NCBI GenBank assembly: GCA_012270795.1
Contig: JAAXHO010000219.1
Span: forward strand, 1-64,000
DNA: 64,000 nucleotides
Source of the DNA: Candidatus Poribacteria bacterium
GTDB taxonomy: Bacteria > Poribacteria > WGA-4E > WGA-3G
Direction: 5' to 3'
A program made the translations under genes and the position numbers. The notes under the pieces were generated by a model. The model was not told the origin of the DNA and ran no database searches. It saw nothing but the letters and a program-made list of their open reading frames with translations. Below are positions 36,028-47,250 of the stretch, piece after piece (position 1 is the stretch's first letter; every line of letters starts with the position of its first letter).

Positions 36028-37497
36028 ATGAAATTTGAATGGTTTGTAGCCTCACGTTATTTACTTTCACGTAGAAAACAGTCGTTTATCTCAATCATCA
36101 GTATCATCTCAATTGCGGGCGTTGGTCTCGGTGTTGCGACGGTGATATTAGTGATTGCTGTGCTTGATGGTGTTGAACATGGACTTAGAGATAGGTTCCT
36201 TGCGAATGAGGCACATGTCGTCCTGCGATTAATTGGTAACAATTTTTTCGGCGATTACCAAGACAGAATTGAGCGTATAACAGATGTTGAAGGAGTTGTT
36301 GCTGCGTCACCAGTTGTGTATTCACAGATGGGCGTTTTCCAAACTGGTGGCGAGGGGATTAAGGACACTATTTTTGTGAAAGGCATCGATACGGCGCAAG
36401 AGGATAAAGTCACAGGTTTTTCACATTTTGTTGAGGGGTCAGTAGACTTTCAGACATCCCCATTAATAAAGGAAGCAGCACTCAGAGAAGGTGAGACGAT
36501 TTCGGGGGGTATGGTGGTTGGTTCGCGCTTGGCGGCACGCTTAGGGATCGGAGTGGGTGACGTTTTAAGGCTTGTCGTAAGTCTTGATGAGAATCCAGGA
36601 TCTATTGGTTCCCCTACTTTCTTGGTTGACTTTTCAAATTTTGTTATTATCGGATTCTACGAATCAGAACTTGCGGTCTATGACAATCAGATTGCGTATA
36701 TAGCAAAGGAAACTGCACAAGAACTTTACGATGCAGAAGACAAAGTTAATGTAATTTTGGTGAAATTAGAAGATGCAGAGATGGCATCTGAACTCAGTGT
36801 ATTGATAGAAGACGCTGCACAGTTTTCAGATATCATTGACAGAGCGATAACGACGACGTGGTTAGAAACACATGCCTCTTTGTTTGCTGCGTTGAAGTTG
36901 GAAAAGATCGCAACAGTTATCATTGAAGCACTTATCATATTGGTTGCTGCTTTTAATATCGCAAGTACGCTTATCATGACAGTGATGGAAAAGACACGGG
37001 ATATTGGGACATTGCGAACTTTGGGGGCATCCCGTGGAAACATATTAGGCATATTTATGATTCAAGGCAGTGTGATCGGCATGTTAGGGACTATTGCTGG
37101 TTCAGCATTAGGGCTGGGTTTGTGTTGGTTGTTGAGCAACAATGTTGTTAGACCGTCCCCGTTGTATGCGTTTGGTGCTATAGCATTATTAATTATCTGT
37201 CAGATCGTAATTGCTTTCCGACGTTTGATACCTCATGGAACAATCAGAAAATTGGGAATGTCAGTTTTCTGGGTAGTTGTTGTAGGTTTTGTGTTATACT
37301 GCTTTGTTAAACCTATCTCTTTGAAAGAATTGGGTTTAAGTGGTATCTATCAAATGAATGAACTGCCGATCAGAGTCAATTGGTTTTTTGTGGGTTTCAT
37401 CAATTTACTCTCGTTTTTAATATGTTGGTTAGGGACTACCTATCCGGCATGGCAAGCATCTAATCTGAAACCTATTGAAGCACTGCAATACGAATAG
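36028..37497 (+). CDS. LolC/LolE-type lipoprotein-release permease, enlarged
   Basis: The membrane part of the complex that extracts lipoproteins from the inner membrane. The N-terminus RYLLSRRKQSFISIISIISI is characteristic. A periplasmic domain follows (about 50-270), then helices with TLIMTVMEKTRDIGTLRTLGA and the ending ASNLKPIEALQYE. At 489 residues it is some 70 longer than ordinary LolC/E. The extra segment (about 375-440) adds two hydrophobic helices around a basic loop between the last helices. The ATPase gene follows 55 bases downstream. Only one permease is present, implying a homodimer. Confidence 0.88.
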   Translation: MKFEWFVASRYLLSRRKQSFISIISIISIAGVGLGVATVILVIAVLDGVEHGLRDRFLANEAHVVLRLIGNNFFGDYQDRIERITDVEGVVAASPVVYSQMGVFQTGGEGIKDTIFVKGIDTAQEDKVTGFSHFVEGSVDFQTSPLIKEAALREGETISGGMVVGSRLAARLGIGVGDVLRLVVSLDENPGSIGSPTFLVDFSNFVIIGFYESELAVYDNQIAYIAKETAQELYDAEDKVNVILVKLEDAEMASELSVLIEDAAQFSDIIDRAITTTWLETHASLFAALKLEKIATVIIEALIILVAAFNIASTLIMTVMEKTRDIGTLRTLGASRGNILGIFMIQGSVIGMLGTIAGSALGLGLCWLLSNNVVRPSPLYAFGAIALLIICQIVIAFRRLIPHGTIRKLGMSVFWVVVVGFVLYCFVKPISLKELGLSGIYQMNELPIRVNWFFVGFINLLSFLICWLGTTYPAWQASNLKPIEALQYE

Positions 37498-37520
37498 AAA
37501 AGTCCTGAAAGCAAGAAGAT

Positions 37521-37544
37521 GCACAATCTAACAGATTATGCTAC
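37521..37544. repeat. Decayed copy of the 17-kb hairpin repeat at the lolD start
   Basis: GCACAATCTAACAGATTATGC has the same layout as the internal hairpin of the element at 17230-17328 (arms CACAACCT and AGGTTGTG around AAC), with paired C-to-T and G-to-A changes that keep most of the stem. It overlaps the upstream candidate ATG of lolD. Confidence 0.6.
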
Positions 37545-37552
37545 AAGATTCA

Positions 37553-38260
37553 ATGACTAATTTAATAAGAATTGACAATTTACACAAATCGTTTTATGAT
37601 GGTGACTCTGAGCTCAAGGTACTTAAAGGCGTTAACCTTGAAGTTCGTAATTCAGAGATTCTTGCAATAATGGGAGCATCAGGCGTAGGAAAAAGTACTT
37701 TGCTGCATCTTTTGGGAACACTTGATCGCCCAACAGATGGACGCATCTATTACGAGGATCAAGATATAACGGCATTCACTGAACGGGACCTTACTCGTTT
37801 TAGAAATGAAGCAATCGGTTTTGTATTTCAGTTTCACCAATTGTTGCCAGAATTCGCAGCATTAGAAAATGTCGCAATGGGTGGACTCATTCGAAAATCA
37901 AAGTCTGTGAAATTCGATGATAGCAATAGTCTGAACATTGGTGGTGTATATGAAACAGCGGTACATCTTCTTAATAGTGTTGGTCTTTCAGAACGTCTTG
38001 AACATTATCCAAGCCAACTATCAGGTGGAGAACGTCAAAGAGTCGCTATAGCCAGAGCCCTTATCAATCAACCTAAAGTAGTGCTTGCGGATGAACCGAC
38101 AGGCAACATAGATGATAAGACGAGTGAATCCGTACTTGATGTATTGCAGGATATCAATGAGCGTCTCAATCAGACATTTGTTATTGTGACCCATGACTCA
38201 CGTTTATCAGAACGCGCGCATAGAACGGTTCAGCTTGTGGGTGGAAGGATTGCTGGTTAA
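37553..38260 (+). CDS. lolD: LolD-type ABC transporter ATPase
   Basis: The ATPase that powers lipoprotein release with the preceding permease. Walker A is GASGVGKST (about residue 44), then Q-loop FQFHQLLPEF, signature LSGGERQRVAIARAL, Walker B VVLADEPTG and switch His VTHDSR. I take the ATG at 37553, since the ATG at 37538 lies in a palindromic repeat; both are in frame. An insert (about 105-125, KSKSVKFDDSNSLNIGG) is longer than usual. Confidence 0.92.
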   Translation: MTNLIRIDNLHKSFYDGDSELKVLKGVNLEVRNSEILAIMGASGVGKSTLLHLLGTLDRPTDGRIYYEDQDITAFTERDLTRFRNEAIGFVFQFHQLLPEFAALENVAMGGLIRKSKSVKFDDSNSLNIGGVYETAVHLLNSVGLSERLEHYPSQLSGGERQRVAIARALINQPKVVLADEPTGNIDDKTSESVLDVLQDINERLNQTFVIVTHDSRLSERAHRTVQLVGGRIAG

Positions 38261-38299
38261 TAGGACTATAAAAAACTTGTATATAGGAAGGTATAGGTA

Positions 38300-39181
38300 A
38301 TGTTGATTTATGTCGACGGAGAATATTTTTCACCAGAGGAAGCAAAGATTTCTGTATTTGATCACGGTTTGCTTTATGGTGATGGGGTATTTGAAGGTAT
38401 CCGATGTTACAATGGATATGTCTTTAAACTGGATGAACACTTAGAAAGACTCTACGATTCTGCTAAATCGCTAATGTTAAAGATTCCTATTCCGATTGAA
38501 GCAATGCAGGAAGCTACACTTGAGACGCTCCGTCGAAATCAACTCCGGGAAGGATATATTCGGTTGGTCGTAACCCGCGGAATCGGAGATTTAGGCCTTG
38601 ATCCCGATAAGTGTCACAACCCATCTGTGATCATAATTGCCGACAAGATAACGTTATATCCGCAACATTACTACGAAAATGGTTTGGAAATTGTCACAGT
38701 TTCAGTGAGAAGGAATTATCCTGAAGCGATCAACCCACGAATTAAATCATTAAACTATCTGAACAACATTCTTGCGAAAATAGAAGGGAAGCAATCTGGT
38801 GCTGTGGAAGTTTTGATGCTGAATACAGATGGATATGTAGCAGAATGTAGTGGAGATAACATCTTTATTGTGAAAGATGAGATGATCGTTACACCCCCAC
38901 CACATCTCGGTATTCTTGAAGGCGTTACCCGGAATTGTGTGATTACGCTTGCACGTGAAGCTGGATTTGAAGTTGAGGAACGCGTTTTTACACGACACGA
39001 AATTTATATTGCTGATGAATGCTTCTTAACAGGAACAGCAGCGGAAGTGATTCCGGTTGTTAAGCTTGACCAACGTGTGATTGGCAATGGTGAACCGGGC
39101 AAAGTTACACAGAAACTCATCGCTGCATATCGGCATTATGCAAATAACTTTGGAACACAAATCTTTCCTGAGGATGTATGA
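38300..39181 (+). CDS. ilvE: Branched-chain amino acid aminotransferase
   Basis: A PLP-dependent class IV aminotransferase, the last step of Ile, Leu and Val synthesis. FDHGLLYGDGVFEGIRCYNG is near the N-terminus; the PLP Lys is in NPRIKSLNYLNNILAK (about 155); AECSGDNIFIV and LTGTAAEVIPV are standard. The length of 293 fits IlvE and the related D-amino acid transaminase or aminodeoxychorismate lyase; the IlvE assignment is likely but not certain. It stands between lolD and bamA without an obvious link. Confidence 0.88.
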   Translation: MLIYVDGEYFSPEEAKISVFDHGLLYGDGVFEGIRCYNGYVFKLDEHLERLYDSAKSLMLKIPIPIEAMQEATLETLRRNQLREGYIRLVVTRGIGDLGLDPDKCHNPSVIIIADKITLYPQHYYENGLEIVTVSVRRNYPEAINPRIKSLNYLNNILAKIEGKQSGAVEVLMLNTDGYVAECSGDNIFIVKDEMIVTPPPHLGILEGVTRNCVITLAREAGFEVEERVFTRHEIYIADECFLTGTAAEVIPVVKLDQRVIGNGEPGKVTQKLIAAYRHYANNFGTQIFPEDV

Positions 39182-39244
39182 AACGAAAAAACAACGGAAC
39201 AAATCAAATCACCTAAAACGCAATTATTAAGGAGAATATTTCCC

Positions 39245-41683
39245 ATGTCCGATCTAATGAAATCGTTACTTACACCTGTTATTGGTATAATAATGGTATT
39301 GATTCTATCGGTTATACCGAGTTTCACTATTTTTGCCGAAGAGACACCCAAAACACCTTTAGGACCACAACCTGCAGAAGAAACAACATCAGACGAATCA
39401 GTTGAAGAAACCCCTTCCTCCACATCTGTTGACGATATGTTTGTGGTCAAGCGGATTGAGTTTGAGGGTATCCAAACACTTCGCAAGGAGATGTTGCTGA
39501 CATTGATACAAACGCAGGTTGGTCAAGAAATCTCTGATGAATTGATTACCAAGGATATTGAGAACCTCTACAAAGACACAGGATTCTTCTATGATATTAA
39601 AGTGGATGTAAAAAAAACTGAAGGTGGGGGTTTTGTTGTAACTTATATCCTTGATGAAAGCCCTAAAGTGGAAAGTATCAACATCATAGGAAATGAAGAG
39701 ATAGATACGGGAAAAATCATGGATAAGGTAACGCTTCGTCGTTCAGAGATTTTCAATGATCGTCTGCGTTGGGATAGTGAACGGGCTATCAAAAAACTCT
39801 ATCATGAAAAGGGGTATTACCTCGTAAATATCCAAGTACATATAGATGTCAATTCAGACGAGAACACGAATCAGATTACATTTGAGATAGAAGAAGGACC
39901 GCGTGTAAGAATTACAGAGATCAATTTTATAGGAAACAGCCAAGTAGAAGCCAAAAAACTGCGCAAAAAGATGAAAACGCGGGTCGGTAAGCACTTTGAT
40001 GAGATTCTATTTGAGGAGGAGGATTTGGGATTTACGATCAGAAATTACTATCAAGACCTCGGTTTTGCACAGGTAAAAATTTTGGGACATGAGAAACGGT
40101 TCACCGAAGACAAAACAGGATTGATTCTTGATATTAAAGTGGATGAGGGTGCTCAATTCATTCTTGGTAAATACTACATTGAACTTGAATTTGGTGAGAA
40201 AATAGTATTTTCTGAGAAGAAGCTCCTGAATATGCTGGATCCTGCTGAAGGTGAAGTTTTCAATAGAGATATATTTGAAGAATCCATTGCACAACTGCAA
40301 CAAAGCTATCTTGATAAAGGTTATCTTCTTGCGGAAGTCGTCCCGCAGCCCCATTTTGATGAGGTAACTGCGTCTGTGGACATTACCTTGAAAATAAATC
40401 AAGGAGATGTTATAATCATTGACAATGTACCGATTCAGGGTTTAGAAAAGACAAATGAAAATGTGATTCGTCGTGAGTTGAATTGGTTAAATATCAAGTC
40501 AGATGAGTTACTTGATGTGAAGTCGCTGCGTAAAGCGCGTCAGCGTCTTTTCCAAATGGGACCGTTTATACGTGCGGTTGATTTTGTTCCGAGTGATACG
40601 GAGAACGATAGTCGAAAAAATCTTGTTGTAAATATTGCGGAATCTCCTACGACTGGTACATTGAGTGTTGGTGGTGGTTATGGGAGTGAGGGTGGTATTT
40701 TCGGCACTGCTGAGATCGGACAGCATAACCTATTTGGACGTGCGTATCGGATACATTTGAAGGGAGAACTTGGTACTCGCGACCACTATACTGCAGAGGC
40801 AAGTTTTGGCACGCCTTGGATTTTTGGTAGCCCGACACGGCTGAATGCTCGTATTTACAACAATCGTAGGTTTCGTCGCAATTATCGTGCTGCAGCCGCC
40901 TATGATCCGGATTCATATTTAAAGGATAGGTATATTTGGGATACACGTGGAGGTTCTATCTCATTAGGTCGTCCGATTGCTTATGATATTGACTTGTCGG
41001 TAAGGTTTCGTAATGAATTGATAAAAGCCAACACACCTGAAGAGGAGTTGTTCAATCGGTCAACAAGAAGTATTCTTTTCGCGGTTGGACGCGATACCCG
41101 TGATTATCGGACATCGCTGTATGACCCAATGGGGGGTAGTTCAAATAGCATCTCTTACGAGTATTCTGGTGGCTTTTTAGGTGCTGATAACGAGTTCCAG
41201 AAATATACTGCGGATACGAGTTGGTTCTTCAACCCGTGGTGGAATCATGTTTTTGCTATCCATGCGCGTGCGGGTTATATGAAGAGTAGAGATGAAGATA
41301 ATAGAGAACTATTCTACGAAAAGTTTTATCTGGGTGGAGTAGACACTGTCCGTGGTTATGAGGATTGGGAGATCTATCCTGATCCGCTTAATTCCGATAC
41401 ACCGAATCCGTATGGGGGTAACAAAGTATTCTTCTCCAATTTTGAGTATCGTGTTCAAGTGTCACCCCAGTTGACAACAGCTCTTTTCTTTGATGTTGGG
41501 CAGGTATGGGATGAAAGTGTTGGAAACCCATTTCGTCAAATTAACCTGAAACGTGGGGCAGGTGTAGAAGCACGTTTACAGATGTTGGGTATGTTGGCAA
41601 GGTTTGGTTGGGGTTATGCGTTTGATCGGCAAAATCGTGCGCCTCAAGGTAAGTTTTATTTTACGATCGGTCCCGGATTTTAG
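39245..41683 (+). CDS. bamA: Outer-membrane assembly factor BamA
   Basis: Inserts beta-barrel proteins into the outer membrane. A signal peptide (about 1-31) and a Pro/Ser/Glu linker precede the POTRA domains (about 60-430; five are likely). Next is the 16-strand barrel, with GGVDTVRGYEDWE-type L6 sequence (FYLGGVDTVRGYE, where VRGY takes the place of the VRGF seen in many BamAs) near 705 and a final strand ending GPGF. AAGGAG lies upstream. The next genes, an OmpH homologue and lpxD, form the classic outer-membrane cluster. Confidence 0.95.
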   Translation: MSDLMKSLLTPVIGIIMVLILSVIPSFTIFAEETPKTPLGPQPAEETTSDESVEETPSSTSVDDMFVVKRIEFEGIQTLRKEMLLTLIQTQVGQEISDELITKDIENLYKDTGFFYDIKVDVKKTEGGGFVVTYILDESPKVESINIIGNEEIDTGKIMDKVTLRRSEIFNDRLRWDSERAIKKLYHEKGYYLVNIQVHIDVNSDENTNQITFEIEEGPRVRITEINFIGNSQVEAKKLRKKMKTRVGKHFDEILFEEEDLGFTIRNYYQDLGFAQVKILGHEKRFTEDKTGLILDIKVDEGAQFILGKYYIELEFGEKIVFSEKKLLNMLDPAEGEVFNRDIFEESIAQLQQSYLDKGYLLAEVVPQPHFDEVTASVDITLKINQGDVIIIDNVPIQGLEKTNENVIRRELNWLNIKSDELLDVKSLRKARQRLFQMGPFIRAVDFVPSDTENDSRKNLVVNIAESPTTGTLSVGGGYGSEGGIFGTAEIGQHNLFGRAYRIHLKGELGTRDHYTAEASFGTPWIFGSPTRLNARIYNNRRFRRNYRAAAAYDPDSYLKDRYIWDTRGGSISLGRPIAYDIDLSVRFRNELIKANTPEEELFNRSTRSILFAVGRDTRDYRTSLYDPMGGSSNSISYEYSGGFLGADNEFQKYTADTSWFFNPWWNHVFAIHARAGYMKSRDEDNRELFYEKFYLGGVDTVRGYEDWEIYPDPLNSDTPNPYGGNKVFFSNFEYRVQVSPQLTTALFFDVGQVWDESVGNPFRQINLKRGAGVEARLQMLGMLARFGWGYAFDRQNRAPQGKFYFTIGPGF

Positions 41684-41789
41684 ATTCTATTTTTATGAGC
41701 CGAACGAATTCCGTAGATGAACGTATCTGTTGATTGGAAATTATAATTATAGATTATTTAGTATTCTGCAAGAAATAAAAGGATATATT

Positions 41790-42389
41790 ATGAAGAAATT
41801 TTTGTTAGTTGCTTTCCCATTGATGCTGATTTTGTTTATATCAGGTAGCATTGGTCAAGAAATGTTCAAAATAGGTGTTGTAGACACTCAGAAAGTGTTA
41901 GAAAATTATGAAAAATATATTGAAGCGGATAAGTTACTAGATGCAGCTGAAGCGCGTTTGAAAGAAAAACTTGATGCTATGGGTAAGGAAATCGAAACGT
42001 TACAAGAGAGAAAAGAAAAAACGGAACTTTTTGTGGAGGAAGCACAGACTGCTGAATTAGAGGAAGATATTAGAAAGAAACAGTTGGAAGCTCAGCAAGA
42101 ACTCAATCGTGGCAGGGAGGTACTTCTTCAAAAACAGAAGGAACTGTTTGAACCGATTTTTAAGGAAATTGAGAAACTGATTATTGAAACAGGTAAAGCT
42201 GAAAAATACGACCTTATTCTCAATAAACAAGCTGTGCTCTTTGTGAATGAGAAGTATGATATAACCGACAAACTGATTAAAGCTATCAATAAAAATGCTA
42301 AAAAAGATGATGCAGCCAAACAAGACGAGGCTGATACGAAAGAGGACAATACCGAGAAACCCCCCGAACAGAATGATGGGAACAAATAG
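41790..42389 (+). CDS. OmpH/Skp-family periplasmic chaperone
   Basis: I start at ATG 41790 (AAAGGA upstream), giving a signal peptide and a 199-residue protein. The mature part begins KIGVVDTQKVLENYEKY, typical of OmpH, followed by a long helical coiled coil rich in K and E and a C-terminal strand near DLILNKQAVLF. The tail (about 165-199) is an Asp/Glu/Lys-rich extension beyond the normal Skp end. It lies between bamA and lpxD, as expected. Confidence 0.93.
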   Translation: MKKFLLVAFPLMLILFISGSIGQEMFKIGVVDTQKVLENYEKYIEADKLLDAAEARLKEKLDAMGKEIETLQERKEKTELFVEEAQTAELEEDIRKKQLEAQQELNRGREVLLQKQKELFEPIFKEIEKLIIETGKAEKYDLILNKQAVLFVNEKYDITDKLIKAINKNAKKDDAAKQDEADTKEDNTEKPPEQNDGNK

Positions 42390-42448
42390 TATCTGAATTC
42401 TCTTAGCAGTTAAAAAATAGGGATTTTTAATTTCGCGATGAGGTAGAT

Positions 42449-43507
42449 ATGAATATAAAACTCAAAGATATTTGTGAGCATCTTGATGGTGAACTAACCG
42501 GTGATGGTGAAATCGAAATCACAGGTGTTTCGGGTATTATGGAGGCAGTACCCAGCCAAATTACCTTTGTTGCGGATACGAAATACCTTTCTGCTATAGC
42601 CACGACTCAAGCATCTGCTATCATCATTAGGCACGGGGTTTCCGGTAATGGTAAACCGACGATATGTGTTGACAATCCGTATTGGAGTTTTGTCAAGGTC
42701 ATGGAGTTATTCATATCGAATTCAGAGCAGCAGACTCAACGCGGTATCCATGAAACTGCAATTATTGGAGAGAATGTTGTCTTAGGAGAAGACGTAACCA
42801 TAAAGGCATATACTGTCATTGGTGATAATGTAGAGATTGGCGATAGAACAGTCATTATGCCGCTTGTCTATGTGGGGAGCGGCAGCAAAATTGGCAGTGA
42901 TGGCTTGGTTTACTCTCAAGTCAGTATTCGTGAAGACATCACTATTGGAGATCGTGTCATACTTCATAGTGGTACGGTCATCGGTAGTGATGGTTTTGGT
43001 TTTACGCCGGATCCTATACAAAAGCGTCCTTACAAAATACCCCAAATTGGTACCGTTGTGATTGAGGACGATGTTGAAATAGGCGCGAATACGACGATAG
43101 ATAGAGCGACACTTTCTGAGACAGTGATTAAGCGTGGTACGAAACTTGACAACCTTGTTCAGATTGCACACAATGTTGTACTCGGGGAGGATTGCTGCCT
43201 CGCTGCACAGACTGGTATCGCTGGTAGTACTGTACTTGGTGACCGCGTTAATATTGCGGGTCAGTCTGGTGTGATAGGTCATCTTAAGGTTGGTGAAAAT
43301 ACAGTTATCTATTCAAAATCTGCTGTCACGAAGAACATCCCCCCCGGTAGCCATCTATCCGGCATCCCTGCTCGTCCGCACAAACAGGAGTTACGTTCTC
43401 AAGCAACAGCACGTAAGTTGCCGGAAGTGATGAAAGAGATCTCAGTGCTCCAGAAACGCGTTGAGGAGCTTGAGGCAAAACTTCAAGACTTGGAAGAAGA
43501 GTCTTAG
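42449..43507 (+). CDS. lpxD: UDP-3-O-acylglucosamine N-acyltransferase
   Basis: The third step of lipid A synthesis. An N-terminal uridine-binding domain (about 1-100) is followed by left-handed beta-helix hexapeptides (IGENVVLGEDVTIKAYTVIG), with the catalytic His in VQIAHNVVLG (about 240). The C-terminus ends in a coiled coil (LQKRVEELEAKLQDLEEES). Its presence implies LPS production. The stop is immediately followed by the MOSC gene start. Confidence 0.96.
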   Translation: MNIKLKDICEHLDGELTGDGEIEITGVSGIMEAVPSQITFVADTKYLSAIATTQASAIIIRHGVSGNGKPTICVDNPYWSFVKVMELFISNSEQQTQRGIHETAIIGENVVLGEDVTIKAYTVIGDNVEIGDRTVIMPLVYVGSGSKIGSDGLVYSQVSIREDITIGDRVILHSGTVIGSDGFGFTPDPIQKRPYKIPQIGTVVIEDDVEIGANTTIDRATLSETVIKRGTKLDNLVQIAHNVVLGEDCCLAAQTGIAGSTVLGDRVNIAGQSGVIGHLKVGENTVIYSKSAVTKNIPPGSHLSGIPARPHKQELRSQATARKLPEVMKEISVLQKRVEELEAKLQDLEEES

Positions 43508-44161
43508 ATGAAACTCCTTTCTATAAATGTATCAAAACCGAAACCAATCACCTACAATGGTAGGATTGTTTATACTGGTATTTTTAAAGAACCGGTTGCG
43601 GGGATAGTGATGCTGAGAGAGAAAAATATTGATGGTGACGGACAAGGGGATTTGAAGGTACACGGTGGAACATATAAAGCTATCTATGGGTATCCCTTTG
43701 AACATTACGCATATTGGCAGCAGGAATTGAATAGAGAGGATTTGTCTTTTGGTCAATTCGGTGAAAATCTGACTGTTGAGGGTATGCTGGAATCGGAAGT
43801 AAAAATCGGTGATATCTTTCAAATAGGTTCAAGTGTGCGACTACAGATAACACAGCCGCGAGTGCCGTGCTTCAAATTAGGATACAAAATGGGAATGGCC
43901 GACTTTCCTAAACAGTTTTTGGAAAGTCGGCATGTAGGTTTCTATTTTCGGGTTCTTGAAGAAGGAGAAATCACAGCAGGCGAGACGATTTCTTGTGTTG
44001 AGAATGTGGCGGATTCAATGAGTGTTACGGAGATAGTCAACTTACGATATTTTGACACTAACAATTATGAGAAGATAGCGAAAGCCAGAAAACTGCCTGC
44101 TCTATCACCGAGTTGGAAAGAGGACTTTGGACGAATCTTGAAGGCAAAAGACTTGTTGTAG
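43508..44161 (+). CDS. MOSC-domain protein
   Basis: A 217-residue YiiM-like MOSC protein. The motifs [21 protein letters not shown] (quoted in part), FGENLTVEG and the conserved Cys in [14 protein letters not shown] (about 119) are diagnostic. The family handles molybdenum-cofactor-linked sulfur chemistry or drug detoxification. It starts directly at the lpxD stop and is six bases before the nagB homologue, so it is in the same operon. Confidence 0.9.
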   Translation: MKLLSINVSKPKPITYNGRIVYTGIFKEPVAGIVMLREKNIDGDGQGDLKVHGGTYKAIYGYPFEHYAYWQQELNREDLSFGQFGENLTVEGMLESEVKIGDIFQIGSSVRLQITQPRVPCFKLGYKMGMADFPKQFLESRHVGFYFRVLEEGEITAGETISCVENVADSMSVTEIVNLRYFDTNNYEKIAKARKLPALSPSWKEDFGRILKAKDLL

Positions 44162-44166
44162 ACATT

Positions 44167-44913
44167 ATGGAAATATTCGAAGTAAGAACTAAATTGGGTA
44201 CGAGTACAGCCGCTGCAATGGCTGCAAGCACAAAACTGCAGGAAGCCATCAATGCCAATGGACATGCAAGTTTCATTGTTGCTACGGGTGCATCTCAGTT
44301 TGATTTCCTGAATGCGTTGACTGCTGATTCCTCTATAGACTGGTCAAAAACAACGATGTTCCATCTGGACGAATACATCGGTATTTCTGATACACATCCA
44401 GCCAGTTTCCGTAAGTATCTTCAGGAGAGATTAGTTGATATTGTTCAGCCAAAAACAGTGCATTTCCTGAATGGTGAAGCGGATGATCCGCAGGTAGAAT
44501 GTGACAGACTCAACCAAATTATCTCACAACACACGATTAATGTTGCATTTGTCGGAATCGGTGAAAATGGACACCTTGCTTTCAATGATCCTCCTGCTGA
44601 CTTTGAGACAGAGGAGCCGTATATCATCGTGGAATTAGATGAGGCGTGCCGTTTGCAGCAGGTTGGTGAAGGATGGTTCACAGATTTGTCTGAGGTGCCG
44701 ACACAGGCAATCTCAATGTCTATCCATCAGATTATGAAATCGGAAACGATTATTTGTACGGTGCCTGATGAACGCAAAGCGGAAGCTGTACGAAATTGCT
44801 TATTTGGTGAAATTTCCCCGATGCATCCTGCCTCTATTCTGCAAAATCATTCGGATTGTAGCATCTTCCTTGATGCTGGGTCGGCGTCTTTGTTGACATC
44901 TGTTTCTCCATAA
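44167..44913 (+). CDS. Glucosamine-6-phosphate deaminase family
   Basis: A NagB-type sugar isomerase/deaminase. ATG 44167 gives 248 residues. FHLDEYIG (about 70, with the catalytic acidic residues), [15 protein letters not shown] (about 135, His general base) and [12 protein letters not shown] are family motifs. It converts GlcN6P to Fru6P or is a near relative. The upstream in-frame start at 44113 would overlap the MOSC gene heavily and lacks the family N-terminus. Confidence 0.88.
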   Translation: MEIFEVRTKLGTSTAAAMAASTKLQEAINANGHASFIVATGASQFDFLNALTADSSIDWSKTTMFHLDEYIGISDTHPASFRKYLQERLVDIVQPKTVHFLNGEADDPQVECDRLNQIISQHTINVAFVGIGENGHLAFNDPPADFETEEPYIIVELDEACRLQQVGEGWFTDLSEVPTQAISMSIHQIMKSETIICTVPDERKAEAVRNCLFGEISPMHPASILQNHSDCSIFLDAGSASLLTSVSP

Positions 44914-44919
44914 TAAAAG

Positions 44920-44951
44920 AAATCGGGTAGAATGTATTTTCCACCCGATTT
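44920..44951. terminator. Bidirectional terminator between the nagB homologue and groEL
   Basis: The arms AAATCGGGT (44920-44928) and ACCCGATTT (44943-44951) pair perfectly. A T-run follows on the plus strand and a matching A-run precedes it, so it can end transcription from both converging genes. Confidence 0.75.
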
Positions 44952-44998
44952 TTGCGATTGTATATTTCTCATAGATGTCTATGAGAGCATGTCCAGGA

Positions 44999-46633
<1,635 letters not shown>

Positions 46634-46637
46634 TTAC

Positions 46638-46931
46638 TTAATTAGTAACTTTGGCTAAGATATCATCTTCGCGCAAAATGAGAAATTCATCATTTTCGTA
46701 AGTTACTTCGGTGCCGCCATATTTTGCGAACAGAACTTTGTCGCCGACTTGGACATCAACAGATTGCCGTTCACCGTTTTCAAGGATTCGTCCTTTGCCA
46801 ACAGCGACGACTTCGCCTTCTTGAGGTTTTTCTTTGGCGGTGTCTGGGATAATGATTCCACCACTGGTTTTTTGTTCGTCCTCTTCAGAACGTTTGACGA
46901 GAATTCTATCACCAAGAGGTACAAGTGCCAT
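46638..46931 (-). CDS. groS: Co-chaperonin GroES
   Basis: The 97-residue lid of the GroEL chamber. I start at ATG 46931 ([14 protein letters not shown]), since the longer frame adds a 25-residue segment not found in GroES. It carries the mobile loop [15 protein letters not shown] and the roof motif. A ribosome binding site (GAGGGAA) lies upstream. No CIRCE element is visible; instead a sigma-54-type promoter is present at 47024-47040. Confidence 0.97.
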   Translation of the reverse strand: MALVPLGDRILVKRSEEDEQKTSGGIIIPDTAKEKPQEGEVVAVGKGRILENGERQSVDVQVGDKVLFAKYGGTEVTYENDEFLILREDDILAKVTN

Positions 46932-47023
46932 ATCTTCATTCCCTCCTACGGGTAAAAAAGTTTTACGGGAATTTTGAACCCGTTTCAGATTATTCTTTTT
47001 ATACACTTACTTTAGATATTTAT

Positions 47024-47040
47024 AGCAAGATGTGTGCCAA
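47024..47040 (-). promoter_or_regulatory. Sigma-54-type promoter of groESL
   Basis: On the minus strand: TTGGCACACATCTTGCT. This fits the -24/-12 consensus: TGGCAC, then five bases, then TTGC with a T after it. Transcription would start near 47012, giving a leader of about 80 bases to groES. Two palindromes upstream could bind the activator. This is uncommon for groESL, which is usually driven by sigma-70 or sigma-32 types with CIRCE/HrcA. Confidence 0.65.
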
Positions 47041-47105
47041 TTTGAGGAATGTAGGTATAGACGCATTTTGTGTGGTATAGTGTTAAATTTGATGGTGCAA
47101 ATATG

Positions 47106-47158
47106 TGACATTTTGTCATTTATTTGGATTATTATTCGCCAAGTGTGTCATTTTGACA
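47106..47158. promoter_or_regulatory. Paired 13-bp palindromes, candidate enhancer sites
   Basis: TGACA-TTT-TGTCA (47106-47118) and TGTCA-TTT-TGACA (47146-47158) are perfect palindromes with the same TTT centre. Their centres are 40 bp apart, about four helical turns, and they lie roughly 70 and 110 bp upstream of the -24/-12 element. This spacing suits a sigma-54 activator hexamer. Confidence 0.55.
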
Positions 47159-47250
47159 TAGCAAATAGTTTTGAAACATGATGCCAAATTGCGCGCACAT
47201 TGTTACATTGTATCTCATAAATGCATTTTTGTCCAAATACACCGAATCGC

